This document shows, in pieces, positions 18,269 through 26,407 of a stretch of DNA of 64,000 bases. The translations under genes were made by a program, and so were the position numbers. Each line of letters opens with the position of its first letter. The stretch's first letter is position 1. Under the pieces are notes generated by a model. It saw only the letters and a list, made by a program, of their open reading frames with translations, was not told where the DNA came from and ran no database searches. Source of the stretch: Acidimicrobiales bacterium (GTDB lineage Bacteria; Actinomycetota; Acidimicrobiia; Acidimicrobiales; Iamiaceae); assembly GCA_030448105.1 (NCBI GenBank), contig JAUJNP010000005.1:1-64000 (forward strand), written 5' to 3'.

Positions 18269-19540
18269 ATGACCGTCAACGCGGTCGAGGTCGACGCCGT
18301 CACCAAGGTATTCAAGCTCTATAAGGAGAAGCCGAAGTCGGCCAAGGAGCGGGTGATCCGGGCCGGCCGCAACCCCTCCACGCCCTTTTACGCCCTCGAC
18401 CGGGTGTCCTTCACGGTGGCCCAAGGCGAGACCCTCGCCCTGCTCGGTCACAACGGCTCCGGCAAGTCGACGCTGCTCAAGTGCATCGCCGGCACGCTGC
18501 GGCCCACCGCCGGGCGGATCACCACCCGGGGCCGGCTGGCCGCCCTGCTCGAGCTCGGCGCCGGCTTCCACCCCGACCTGACCGGTCGGGAGAACATCTA
18601 CCTCAACGGGTCGATCCTCGGCTTCTCCCGCACCCAGGTCGACGACATCTTCGACGACATCGTCGACTTCTCCGAGCTCCACGAGTTCATCGACATGCAG
18701 GTGAAGCACTACTCGTCGGGCATGTACGGCCGCCTCGGCTTCTCGGTAGCCATCAACGTGGCGCCCGACGTGCTGCTGGTCGACGAGGTGCTCTCCGTGG
18801 GCGACGAGGCCTTCCAGCGCAAGTGCATCGACCGGGTGCGGGCCTTCCAGCGCCAGGGGCGCACCATCGTGCTGGTGAGCCACCAGGCCGACATGGTGCG
18901 GGGCATCGCCGACCGGGCCGTGGTGTTCGACCACGGCAAGCTGGTGGCGATCGGCCCACCCGGCGAGGCCATCCGCAGCTTCCGGGACTCGCTCGCCCGT
19001 CGCGGCGTGCACCTACCCGAGCTGCACGACGAGGAGATGGCGCCGCCGCCGGTGGCCGTCGACCCCATCACCGGCGAGATGCCGGTGATCGTGGTCCCGC
19101 CCGACCTCGTGGCCGACGAGGGCGCCGACGTCACCATCACCGCCGTGCAGGTCGTGTACCCCGACCCCGACGTCGACCACCTGCTGCCGGGCCAGCCCCT
19201 CCAGTTGCGGATCGGCTACCACGCCACCGGCATGATCACCGACATCGCCTTCGAGGTGGAGATCTTCGACGAGGACGGCAACCGCCTGATGGGCACCACC
19301 ACCGACGTGCTCGAGCAGTACATCCCGGCGGTCCGGGGAGATGGCGAGGTGGTGTTCAACTTCGACCACGTGCCGCTCCTCGACGGGCTGTTCCACCTCA
19401 ACCTGGCCATCCACAACCACGACGGCGGCACGATCTACGACCAACGCCAGTACCAGGACTCGTTCGCGGTGATGAACCCCACCAGGACCCGGGGCCTGGT
19501 GCAGTTCCCCATCAAGGTCGAGCACCTCTTCGACCTCTGA
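18269..19540 (+). CDS. wzt: Polysaccharide ABC exporter ATPase, Wzt-like with C-terminal glycan-binding type domain
   Basis: A 423-aa protein. N-terminal ABC domain: Walker A GHNGSGKST, the Wzt/TagH-typical LAALLELGAGFHPDLTGREN, signature HYSSGMYGRLGFSVAI, and Walker B VLLVDEVLSVGD. After about residue 255 follows a beta-sandwich type domain (VQVVYPDPDVDHLLPGQPLQ, then AFEVEIFDEDGNRLMGTTTD). In Wzt of capped O-antigens the equivalent domain recognises the modified chain end. Its presence with a WbdD-like methyltransferase upstream supports export of a capped glycan. ATG at 18269. Confidence 0.92.
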   Translation: MTVNAVEVDAVTKVFKLYKEKPKSAKERVIRAGRNPSTPFYALDRVSFTVAQGETLALLGHNGSGKSTLLKCIAGTLRPTAGRITTRGRLAALLELGAGFHPDLTGRENIYLNGSILGFSRTQVDDIFDDIVDFSELHEFIDMQVKHYSSGMYGRLGFSVAINVAPDVLLVDEVLSVGDEAFQRKCIDRVRAFQRQGRTIVLVSHQADMVRGIADRAVVFDHGKLVAIGPPGEAIRSFRDSLARRGVHLPELHDEEMAPPPVAVDPITGEMPVIVVPPDLVADEGADVTITAVQVVYPDPDVDHLLPGQPLQLRIGYHATGMITDIAFEVEIFDEDGNRLMGTTTDVLEQYIPAVRGDGEVVFNFDHVPLLDGLFHLNLAIHNHDGGTIYDQRQYQDSFAVMNPTRTRGLVQFPIKVEHLFDL

Positions 19541-19557
19541 CCAGGTCGGGAGCCGGC

Positions 19558-19908
19558 ATGGATCGCTACCAGTACCTGCTCCTCCTCGGCGCCTGCCTGG
19601 CCGTGACGCTGCCGCTCGAGGTGGTGCTGGGGGCCCGGGTGTACCGGCGGCCCCGCCGGCTGCTGGCCGCGCTGGCCCTGCCGGTGGCCATCTTCTGTGT
19701 CTGGGACGTGATCGCCATCGCGCGCGGGCACTGGTCCTACAGCCGGCGCTACACCACCGGGTGGGACCTGCCCTTCGACCTGCCGGTCGAGGAGCTGGCC
19801 TTCTTCGTGGTGATCCCCGTGTGCGGCCTGCTCAGCCTGGAGGCGGTGCGGTGGATCCTCGGCGGCGGCCGCCCGTGGCGGCGTCCGGACGCGCCGCGGG
19901 GTCGATGA
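19558..19908 (+). CDS. crtYc: Lycopene cyclase subunit, CrtYc-like
   Basis: A 116-aa membrane protein with three hydrophobic segments and the lycopene-cyclase-domain signature WDLPFDLPVEELAFFVVIP. With its partner encoded immediately downstream it forms the heterodimeric beta-cyclase known from actinobacteria, converting lycopene to beta-carotene. The ATG at 19558 is preceded by GGGAG at 19548-19552. Follows wzt by 17 bases, so carotenoid and export genes may share a transcript. Overlaps the next gene by ATGA. Confidence 0.88.
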   Translation: MDRYQYLLLLGACLAVTLPLEVVLGARVYRRPRRLLAALALPVAIFCVWDVIAIARGHWSYSRRYTTGWDLPFDLPVEELAFFVVIPVCGLLSLEAVRWILGGGRPWRRPDAPRGR

Positions 19909-20252
19909 TGGCGGAGTACGCGTTGGCGTCCGGCGTGGCCCTGGTGCTCGTGGTCGTCCTCGAACTGGTCGTGCTGCGCACCGGGCTCTTCCGTGACCGT
20001 GCCTACTGGATCGCCATGGCCATCAACCTGTTCTTCATGGTGCTGGTCGACGGATGGCTCACCAAGCTCTCGGCCCCGATCGTCCGCTATGACCCGGACC
20101 AGAAGACGCCATGGCGCTTCCCCTGGGACATCCCGGTGGAGGACTTCGCCTTCGGGATCGCCCTGCTCACCCTGGTGATGCTGCTCTGGGACCGCGCCGG
20201 AGGCCGCGGCCAGGCCCGCCGGGCCGGAGGCCGCCGCCGGGCCCGCCAGTAG
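19905..20252 (+). CDS. crtYd: Lycopene cyclase subunit, CrtYd-like
   Basis: A 115-aa membrane protein. It has the second half-cyclase signature PWRFPWDIPVEDFAFGIALL and helices typical of CrtYd (YWIAMAINLFFMVLVDGWLT). Two consecutive ATGs (19905 and 19908) overlap the crtYc stop. The C-terminus is an Arg/Gly-rich tail (RAGGRGQARRAGGRRRARQ). Works with CrtYc in the membrane. Confidence 0.88.
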   Translation: MMAEYALASGVALVLVVVLELVVLRTGLFRDRAYWIAMAINLFFMVLVDGWLTKLSAPIVRYDPDQKTPWRFPWDIPVEDFAFGIALLTLVMLLWDRAGGRGQARRAGGRRRARQ

Positions 20253-20264
20253 GCTGCGGCCGCC

Positions 20265-20738
20265 GTGATCGCCTCCGTCCTCCCTGCTGTCCTGGCCTTC
20301 GTGCTCATGGAGCCGGTGGCCTACCTGGCCCACCGTTTCGTGATGCACGGCGTGGGCGCCGGCTGGCACCACAGCCACCACCGGGCCCGGCGCAGGACCT
20401 TCGAGGCCAACGACCTCTACCCGGTGGTGATGGCGGCCGTCACCGTCGTGGCGTTCGCCCTCGGCAGCTCGGTGGCCGGCCTGTCGGTGCTCACCCCGGT
20501 GGCCATCGGGGTCACCCTCTACGGCGCCGCCTACCTGGTGGTGCACGACCTCGCCATCCACCGCCGGATCCCGGGACTCCCGGTGCCCGACCTGGCCATC
20601 GTGCGCTGGTGGCACGAGTCCCACCGCATCCACCACCTGTGGGGCGGCGAGCCGTTCGGGTTCCTGGCCCCGGTCGTGCCGGCCGAGCTGCGGGCCAAGG
20701 CGCAGGGCATCGAGCGCGATCCGCTCGCCCCCGCCTGA
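20265..20738 (+). CDS. crtZ: Beta-carotene hydroxylase, CrtZ-like
   Basis: A 157-aa non-heme di-iron membrane hydroxylase expected to convert beta-carotene to zeaxanthin. All histidine boxes of the fatty-acid-hydroxylase/CrtZ family are present: AHRFVMHG, HHSHH, HDLAIHRR and HESHRIHHLWGG. GTG start at 20265, 12 bases after crtYd. A long terminator-like palindrome follows, facing crtB. Confidence 0.9.
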   Translation: MIASVLPAVLAFVLMEPVAYLAHRFVMHGVGAGWHHSHHRARRRTFEANDLYPVVMAAVTVVAFALGSSVAGLSVLTPVAIGVTLYGAAYLVVHDLAIHRRIPGLPVPDLAIVRWWHESHRIHHLWGGEPFGFLAPVVPAELRAKAQGIERDPLAPA

Positions 20739-20742
20739 GCCC

Positions 20743-20792
20743 GAAATTGGCGCGATCTCACCCCGAAACGGGGGGCTGATCGCGCCAATTTC
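20743..20792. terminator. Bidirectional terminator-like long palindrome (second copy)
   Basis: A perfect 15-base outer stem, GAAATTGGCGCGATC (20743-20757) with GATCGCGCCAATTTC (20778-20792). An inner CCCCG/CGGGG stem has an AAA loop, and a small internal loop separates the stems. Located between convergent crtZ and crtB. Shares the arms TTGGCGCGAT/ATCGCGCCA and the CCCCG-CGGGG core with the element at 10535-10574. Confidence 0.8.
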
Positions 20793-20801
20793 GCATGGGG
20801 G

Positions 20802-21671
20802 TCACAGCAGCCGAGCCACCGTCGCCGCCTTCTGCCAGGTGGGCACCCGGGCCCGCGAGGAGAACACGTCGTAGCGGTTGGCCTCGATCACCTCGAGGAT
20901 GCGGCTGTAGAGGGCCCGGGCGGCGGCGACGCAGCGAGCCGACGTCGGGGGCAGCAGGGCCAGCCCGGCGTCGGCCGAGCGGTAGAGGCCCCGGGTGCGC
21001 TCGATCTCGAAGGCCATGAGATCGACCCATCCGGGCGTGACCCGCCGCTCGGCCAGCGCCCACTCGGCACCGAAGCGACGCAGGTCCTCCTGGGGGAGGT
21101 AGACCCGGCCGCGGTCGAGGTCCTCGGCCACGTCCCGCAGGAAGTTGGTGAGCTGGAAGGCGTCGCCGAGGTCCCGGGCCGGCTGCAGGGCGCCGGGGTC
21201 CAGGGGCTCCAGGATGGGCAGCATCATCTCCCCGATCACCGCCGCCGAGCCGTCCATGTATCGCCGCAGGTCGTCGAAGGTCTCGTAGCGGTCGACGGTG
21301 AGGTCCATGGCCATCGAACGCAGGAACCGGGCGAAGCAGTCAGGATCGATGGCGAAGGCCCGGACGGTGTGGACCACCGCCTTGAGCACGGGGTCGTCGC
21401 TGTGACCGGCGTCGAGGTCGGCGAAGAAGCGGTCGCCGAAGTCGGCCAGGGCCTTGGCCCGCACGTCGACCGGCGCCGGGCCGAGGTCGTCGACGATGTC
21501 GTCGGCGTGGCGGCAGAAGCCGTAGAGGGCGTGGACGTGGTGGCGCTTGATCCGGGGCAGGGCGAAGGTCGACCAGTAGTAGGTGGTGCCGTGGCGCTGG
21601 TTCAGCCGTCGGCACACCCGGTAGGACTGGTCGAGCGTGTTGGCTCCGCCTCGCGGTCTGCGCAGCGTCAC
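20802..21671 (-). CDS. crtB: Phytoene synthase
   Basis: A 289-aa prenyltransferase that condenses two geranylgeranyl diphosphates to phytoene. The two Asp-rich metal-binding motifs are visible (HADDIVDD and DVAEDLDRGR), with the phytoene-synthase stretch LTNFLRDVAEDLDRGRVYLP. The GTG start at 21671 overlaps the crtI stop (GTGA). The frame extends further upstream, but those residues are not protein-like. No crtE (GGPP synthase) is seen in the window. Confidence 0.93.
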   Translation of the reverse strand: MTLRRPRGGANTLDQSYRVCRRLNQRHGTTYYWSTFALPRIKRHHVHALYGFCRHADDIVDDLGPAPVDVRAKALADFGDRFFADLDAGHSDDPVLKAVVHTVRAFAIDPDCFARFLRSMAMDLTVDRYETFDDLRRYMDGSAAVIGEMMLPILEPLDPGALQPARDLGDAFQLTNFLRDVAEDLDRGRVYLPQEDLRRFGAEWALAERRVTPGWVDLMAFEIERTRGLYRSADAGLALLPPTSARCVAAARALYSRILEVIEANRYDVFSSRARVPTWQKAATVARLL

Positions 21672-23149
21672 GATGCCTTGCCTCTGAGGGCCGCGACCCG
21701 TTGGGCGGCGAGCTTGCCGGAGATGAGCACCATGGGCACGCCCACGCCGGGCAGGGTGCTGGACCCGACGAACACCAGGCCGGGCGCTCGGCGGTCGAGG
21801 TTGCCGGGCCGGAACGGTCCCGTCTGGGCGAACGTGTGGGCGAGGGCGAACGGGGTGCCCCGCTCCATGCCCTGGCGCTCCCAGTCGGTGGGGTCCACCA
21901 GCTCCTCCGCCTCGACACCCGCCGGGTAGCCGAGGGCGGCCACCCGCTCGGCCAGGCGGTCGCGCACCCGGGACCGCTCCCGGGTCCAGTCGACCCGTCC
22001 GTCGAGGTTGGGCACCGGCTCGAGCACGTAGAGCGTGTGACCGCCGGCAGGGGCGAGGGACGGCTCGTCCTTGGAGTGCACGGTGACGAGGATCGACGGG
22101 TCGGGCATCAGGCTGCCGTCGTCGAGGAGGGCCCGGAAGGCGCCGTCCCACTCGTGGCCGAAGTGGATGTTGTGGTGGGCGGCCTCGGGCGGGAGCTCAC
22201 CGCGCGCGCCGGCGTGCCACACCACGCACGACGGTGAGTACCGGCCCCGCCGGGCGACCCGGGGCATCGGGAGCCCACCGAGCAGCGTGCGGTACGCCAC
22301 CGGCAGGTCGGGGTTGCAGACCACGGCGTCGGCCTCGATCCACTCGCCGTCGTCGAGGCGTACGCCCCGCACCCGGCCGGTGGTGCCGTGCTCGAGCACG
22401 ATGCGCTCGACGGTGGCGCCGTAGCGGAACCCGGCCCCGCCCTTGCCGGCGGCGGTGGCGAGGGCCTCGGGCACAGCGCTCATCCCCCCGGCGGGCACGT
22501 AGACGCCCTGGACGGTGTCCATGTAGGTGATGACGCAGTAGAGGGCGAGCGCCTCGTAGGGGGCGAGGCCCGCGTACATGGCCTGGAAGCTGAAGATGCG
22601 CTGGAGGCGCTCGTCGGAGAAGTAGGAGGCGACCACGTTGCCCAGCCGGCGGAAGCCGCCCTGGCGCACGAGGCGCATGGCAGGGGCCAGCGGTCGCACC
22701 AGGTCGAGCGGCGAGTCGAGGTTGCGGTCGATGAAGTTGGGCAGCTCCAAGCGGTAGAGGTCACCGAGCCAGTCGCAGAACCGCCCGAACGCCTTCGCCT
22801 GATCGGCCCCGCACACATCGGCGATCTCGGCGGCCATGCGCTCGCGCCCGTGCCAGACCCGCAGCGTGGAGCCGTCGGCGTAGCAGGCGCGGTACATCGG
22901 GTCGACCCGCTCGAGCTGCAGGACCTCGGCCCGCGCGCTGCCGGCGGCGTGGAGGCAGTCGTCGATGAGCTCGGGCATGGTGAGCACGCTCGGGCCGGTG
23001 TCGAAGCGGTACCCACCCCGTTCGAGCACTCCCGCCCGTCCCCCCGGCCGGTCGCCGCGCTCCACAACGAGCACGTCGTGCCCGGTCCCGACGAGGTGGC
23101 AGGCGGCCGAGAGGCCGCCGAGCCCGGCCCCCACCACCACCACGTTCAC
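21668..23149 (-). CDS. crtI: Phytoene desaturase
   Basis: A 493-aa FAD-dependent oxidoreductase that desaturates phytoene towards lycopene. Dinucleotide-binding N-terminus VVVVGAGLGGLSAACHLVG then ERGDRPGGRAGV. CrtI-type C-terminal FAD region: RRAPGLVFVGSSTLPGVGVP then MVLISGKLAAQRV. Length is typical. GTG start at 23149; the nearest upstream ATG frame is closed by a stop. Translationally coupled to crtB. Confidence 0.93.
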   Translation of the reverse strand: MNVVVVGAGLGGLSAACHLVGTGHDVLVVERGDRPGGRAGVLERGGYRFDTGPSVLTMPELIDDCLHAAGSARAEVLQLERVDPMYRACYADGSTLRVWHGRERMAAEIADVCGADQAKAFGRFCDWLGDLYRLELPNFIDRNLDSPLDLVRPLAPAMRLVRQGGFRRLGNVVASYFSDERLQRIFSFQAMYAGLAPYEALALYCVITYMDTVQGVYVPAGGMSAVPEALATAAGKGGAGFRYGATVERIVLEHGTTGRVRGVRLDDGEWIEADAVVCNPDLPVAYRTLLGGLPMPRVARRGRYSPSCVVWHAGARGELPPEAAHHNIHFGHEWDGAFRALLDDGSLMPDPSILVTVHSKDEPSLAPAGGHTLYVLEPVPNLDGRVDWTRERSRVRDRLAERVAALGYPAGVEAEELVDPTDWERQGMERGTPFALAHTFAQTGPFRPGNLDRRAPGLVFVGSSTLPGVGVPMVLISGKLAAQRVAALRGKAS

Positions 23150-23219
23150 GCGGGCCGTCCCGCCCCGGGCGCCATGGCGTTCCTACGGGGCCGCCCTCCG
23201 CAGGAGATGATCGGTCCGC

Positions 23220-24344
23220 TCACAGGCCCGACTCGGCCCGCTGGTAGAGCTCGACCAGCCCGTCGGCGCACCGCTCCCACGAGAACAACTCCAGGCGTTC
23301 CCTCCCCGCCCTCACGAGGGCGAGACGGCGCTCGGGGTCAGCCAGCAGCGCCGACAGCTCACCGGCGAGCGAGTCCGGGTCGTCCGGCGGGACCAGGGCG
23401 GCGGCGTCGCCCACCACCTCCGGCAGCGCGCCGGCGGTGGTGGTGAGGACGGGGACCCCCGCCGCCATCGCCTCCAGTGGGGGCAGGCCGAACCCCTCGT
23501 ACCGCGAGGGGTAGGCGAACACGGTGGCTCCCCGCAGCAGGGCGGCCCGACCGGCGTCGTCGACCCACCCGAGGCGGACGATGCGGTCGCGGTGGCGAGC
23601 GGCGGCCACCGCCCCGGTGAGGGCATCGGCGCCCCAGCCGTCGGGGCCGGCCAGCACGAGGCGCACGTCGGGATCCTCGGCCGCCACCGCGTCGAACGCC
23701 GCCACCAGGGCGGGGAGGCCCTTGCGGGGCTCCACCGTGCCGAGGCTCAGCACGTAGCGCTGGCCGCCGGCCAGGCGCCGGCCGGCGGCGGCGTCGGTCC
23801 CCGGTCCGCAGGGCGGCAGGGCGGAGGTGCCGTTCGGGACCGTGACGACCAGCTCCGGGCGCACGCCGAGGTGGTCACGGACCTCCTCGGCCACGAACCG
23901 GCTGACGGTGTGCACCCACGCGCCCCGCCGGACGGCCCGGGCCACCAGGGCGGGGTAGGCCCGCGCGGCCCGGTTGGTCAGGGCCGGGAAGCGCCAAGGC
24001 GTGAGGTCGTGGACGGTGAGCACCCGGGCCGCTCGCCGGCTCGGCGGGACCACGAAGTTGGGCCCGTGCACCACGTCCACCTCACCGATCCACCAGTCGA
24101 TCGGCGGCAGGTCGGCCCGCCGCCAGCACTGGCGGAGAGGGTGAGCCACCATCGGCCCGCCCACCGCCCGCACCCCGGCGGGCACGAGGCCGACGAGCTT
24201 CCCCCGGCCCCGCCACGTCACCGCGAAGGCGCTCACGTCGAGATCGGGCCGTTGCCCGAGGCGGACCAGCAGCTCGCTGGTGAAGACGCCGACACCGGTG
24301 CGGGCACCGTGCAGCGAGGTGGCGTCCAGCGCGAGCCGCAGCAC
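23220..24344 (-). CDS. GT4-type glycosyltransferase
   Basis: A 374-aa GT-B enzyme. The N-terminal region ([20 protein letters not shown], then HDLTPWRFP) and donor-site motif [20 protein letters not shown] are typical of wall-glycan GT4s, as is [16 protein letters not shown]. The GTG at 24344 is the first start. Lies 70 bases upstream of crtI on the same strand, so co-transcription with crtI-crtB is possible. Whether it glycosylates a carotenoid or a surface glycan cannot be decided from sequence; the subfamily favours the glycan. Confidence 0.85.
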   Translation of the reverse strand: MLRLALDATSLHGARTGVGVFTSELLVRLGQRPDLDVSAFAVTWRGRGKLVGLVPAGVRAVGGPMVAHPLRQCWRRADLPPIDWWIGEVDVVHGPNFVVPPSRRAARVLTVHDLTPWRFPALTNRAARAYPALVARAVRRGAWVHTVSRFVAEEVRDHLGVRPELVVTVPNGTSALPPCGPGTDAAAGRRLAGGQRYVLSLGTVEPRKGLPALVAAFDAVAAEDPDVRLVLAGPDGWGADALTGAVAAARHRDRIVRLGWVDDAGRAALLRGATVFAYPSRYEGFGLPPLEAMAAGVPVLTTTAGALPEVVGDAAALVPPDDPDSLAGELSALLADPERRLALVRAGRERLELFSWERCADGLVELYQRAESGL

Positions 24345-24450
24345 GGTGGGTCACATTAGGAGTGGCTGGGCCGGGTCGACCTTGAACCGCGGCACCGACC
24401 GGCCGATGGGGGACGAACCGGACGTCGTCGCCCCCGGGGGAGAGCCGTTG

Positions 24451-26343
24451 ATGCGAACCTTGTGCCGTCACCGCCGGTCGCGGCGCGTCGTGGCCCTCGT
24501 CCCGGCGGTGGTGATCGCCTGGGGCCTCGTCGCCGGCCTGCCGCTCACGCCCACCCCCGGTCAGCCCGGCCGGCTGGAGACCTCCACGGTGCAGCTCACC
24601 GGGGCGGGCGCGCCCGCCCTGGCACCTGCCACCGGCGCGCTCGACGCCGCCGGCGACTCCCGGGCCAAGGCAAGGGCCACCTCCGGCCCGGCCGCCGAGG
24701 GGTGGTCGGCGGCGGTCGACCTGGCCGAACGCACCCAGATGGTGGCGGTCACGTGGGCCCGCGCCGGGGCGCCGGCCGACGCCGCCGTAGCCGTCCGCAG
24801 CCGCCACGACAGAGCCTGGTCGCCGTGGCAGACCCTGACCGCCGACCCCGACGAGGGTCCCGACTCGGGCGGCAACGGCCGGGCCGGCGTGGGCCCCGTG
24901 TGGCTCGGCGCCGATGGTGCCGACCGGGTCGAGGTGCGGGTACAGCGAGGGCGGCTCGATGCGATCTCCATGTTGCGCATGCGCTGGATCGAGCCGACGC
25001 CGGGGAGCGGGCCGGCTCCGGCGGACGCCGAGCCGGCCGGCCCGGGGATCATCGGTCGCAGCGCGTGGGCGCCGGGCGGCTGGCGGGGGGACAACCCCGG
25101 CTGCGCGCCCAGCCCGACCGTGATGGACCAGCTGCGCTTCGCCGTCGTGCACCACACCGTGAACGCCAACGACTACAGCGCCAGCCAGGTGGCGGGGATC
25201 CTGGCCGGCATCTACCGCTACCACACCCAGTCGCTGGGGTGGTGCGACATCGCCTACAACTTCTTGATCGACCGCTTCGGCCAGGTGTGGCAGGGGCGCA
25301 GCGGAGACATCGCCATGCCGGTCATGGGCGGGCACGCCAAGGGGTTCAACACCGACAGCGTCGGGGTGGCCTTCCTCGGCCAGCACCAGCCCGGCGCCGC
25401 CCCGGCGGCCGTGCGCCCCACCAGCGCGCAGATCGGTGCGCTCCGGAGCCTGCTGGCGTGGAAGCTGAGCATCCACGGGGTGGACCCCGCCGGCACCGTG
25501 GGCGTCCGCACCACCGGCAGCACCCGCTACGCGGCGGGCACCACCGTGTCGGTCCGGACCATCAGCGGCCACCGCGACGTGGGGCTCACGAGCTGCCCGG
25601 GTGACTACCTCTACGCCGTCCTGTCGTCGCTCCGCACCGCGGTGGTCGCCGACATCGCCAACGCCCGCACGCCCAGCCGGTGGGCGCCGTTCACCACGCC
25701 CCGCTCCCTGGCGGCCCGCCAGTTCTACGACTTCCTCGGGCGCCACGGCACGAACACCTACATCGCCTACTGGGCCAGCCGCCTGCAACGCGACGGCCAG
25801 GCCCCCGAGCCCCTGATCGCCGGCCTTGTGAGCTCGGCCGAGTTCGATGCCCGCCGGGCGCCCATCGCCCGGCTCTACCTCGCCTACCTCCGGCGCGTGC
25901 CCGACGCCAAGGGCCTCCACGCCCTCCTCGGCGCCTTCCGGGACGGCACCCCCCTGTCCGACATCTCCCAGATGTTCGCCGCCTCCGAGGAGTTCGCCCG
26001 CCGTTACGGCCCCCTCACCAACCCTCAGTTCGTGCAGGTCGCCTACCGGAACGTGTATGGCCGCGAGCCGAGCACCACCGAGCTCTTCCACTGGTCGGCG
26101 CAGCTCGAGCGCCGGGCCATGACCCGGGGCCAGGTGATGGTGGCGTTCACCGAGTCGGCCGAGGGCAGGCTCCGCAGTGCCATCCGGGTGCAGGTGATCA
26201 TGACCGTCGACGCCATGACCCGCCGGCGAATATCCGACACCGGGTACGCCAACTGGGTGCTGTGGATCACCAACGGCGGCACCATCACCCAGCTCATCGC
26301 CCAGCTCTTTCACAGCGACGAGTACCGGCTGCGCGTCACCTGA
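24451..26343 (+). CDS. Secreted peptidoglycan-recognition amidase with DUF4214-type repeats
   Basis: A 630-aa exported protein. Signal sequence at residues 1-35 (RRVVALVPAVVIAWGLVAGL). A beta-rich region follows, then a PGRP/amidase_2 domain at about 190-390 with the zinc-ligand pattern VVHHTVNANDY, GHRDVGLTSCPGDYLY and the fold motif GHAKGFNTDSVGVAFLG. This hydrolyses N-acetylmuramoyl-L-alanine bonds. The C-terminal 220 residues hold three or four helical DUF4214-like repeats (RQFYDFLGR, LYLAYLRRVPD, VQVAYRNVYGREP). The ATG at 24451 follows GGGGGAGAG. An in-frame extension upstream lacks a signal-like start. Confidence 0.87.
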   Translation: MRTLCRHRRSRRVVALVPAVVIAWGLVAGLPLTPTPGQPGRLETSTVQLTGAGAPALAPATGALDAAGDSRAKARATSGPAAEGWSAAVDLAERTQMVAVTWARAGAPADAAVAVRSRHDRAWSPWQTLTADPDEGPDSGGNGRAGVGPVWLGADGADRVEVRVQRGRLDAISMLRMRWIEPTPGSGPAPADAEPAGPGIIGRSAWAPGGWRGDNPGCAPSPTVMDQLRFAVVHHTVNANDYSASQVAGILAGIYRYHTQSLGWCDIAYNFLIDRFGQVWQGRSGDIAMPVMGGHAKGFNTDSVGVAFLGQHQPGAAPAAVRPTSAQIGALRSLLAWKLSIHGVDPAGTVGVRTTGSTRYAAGTTVSVRTISGHRDVGLTSCPGDYLYAVLSSLRTAVVADIANARTPSRWAPFTTPRSLAARQFYDFLGRHGTNTYIAYWASRLQRDGQAPEPLIAGLVSSAEFDARRAPIARLYLAYLRRVPDAKGLHALLGAFRDGTPLSDISQMFAASEEFARRYGPLTNPQFVQVAYRNVYGREPSTTELFHWSAQLERRAMTRGQVMVAFTESAEGRLRSAIRVQVIMTVDAMTRRRISDTGYANWVLWITNGGTITQLIAQLFHSDEYRLRVT

Positions 26344-26407
26344 CCGCGCTGGCGTCGCGTAGAACCATGCCCATGGGTTGGGCACCACAGCAGTCGCGGG
26401 AGGGCCC

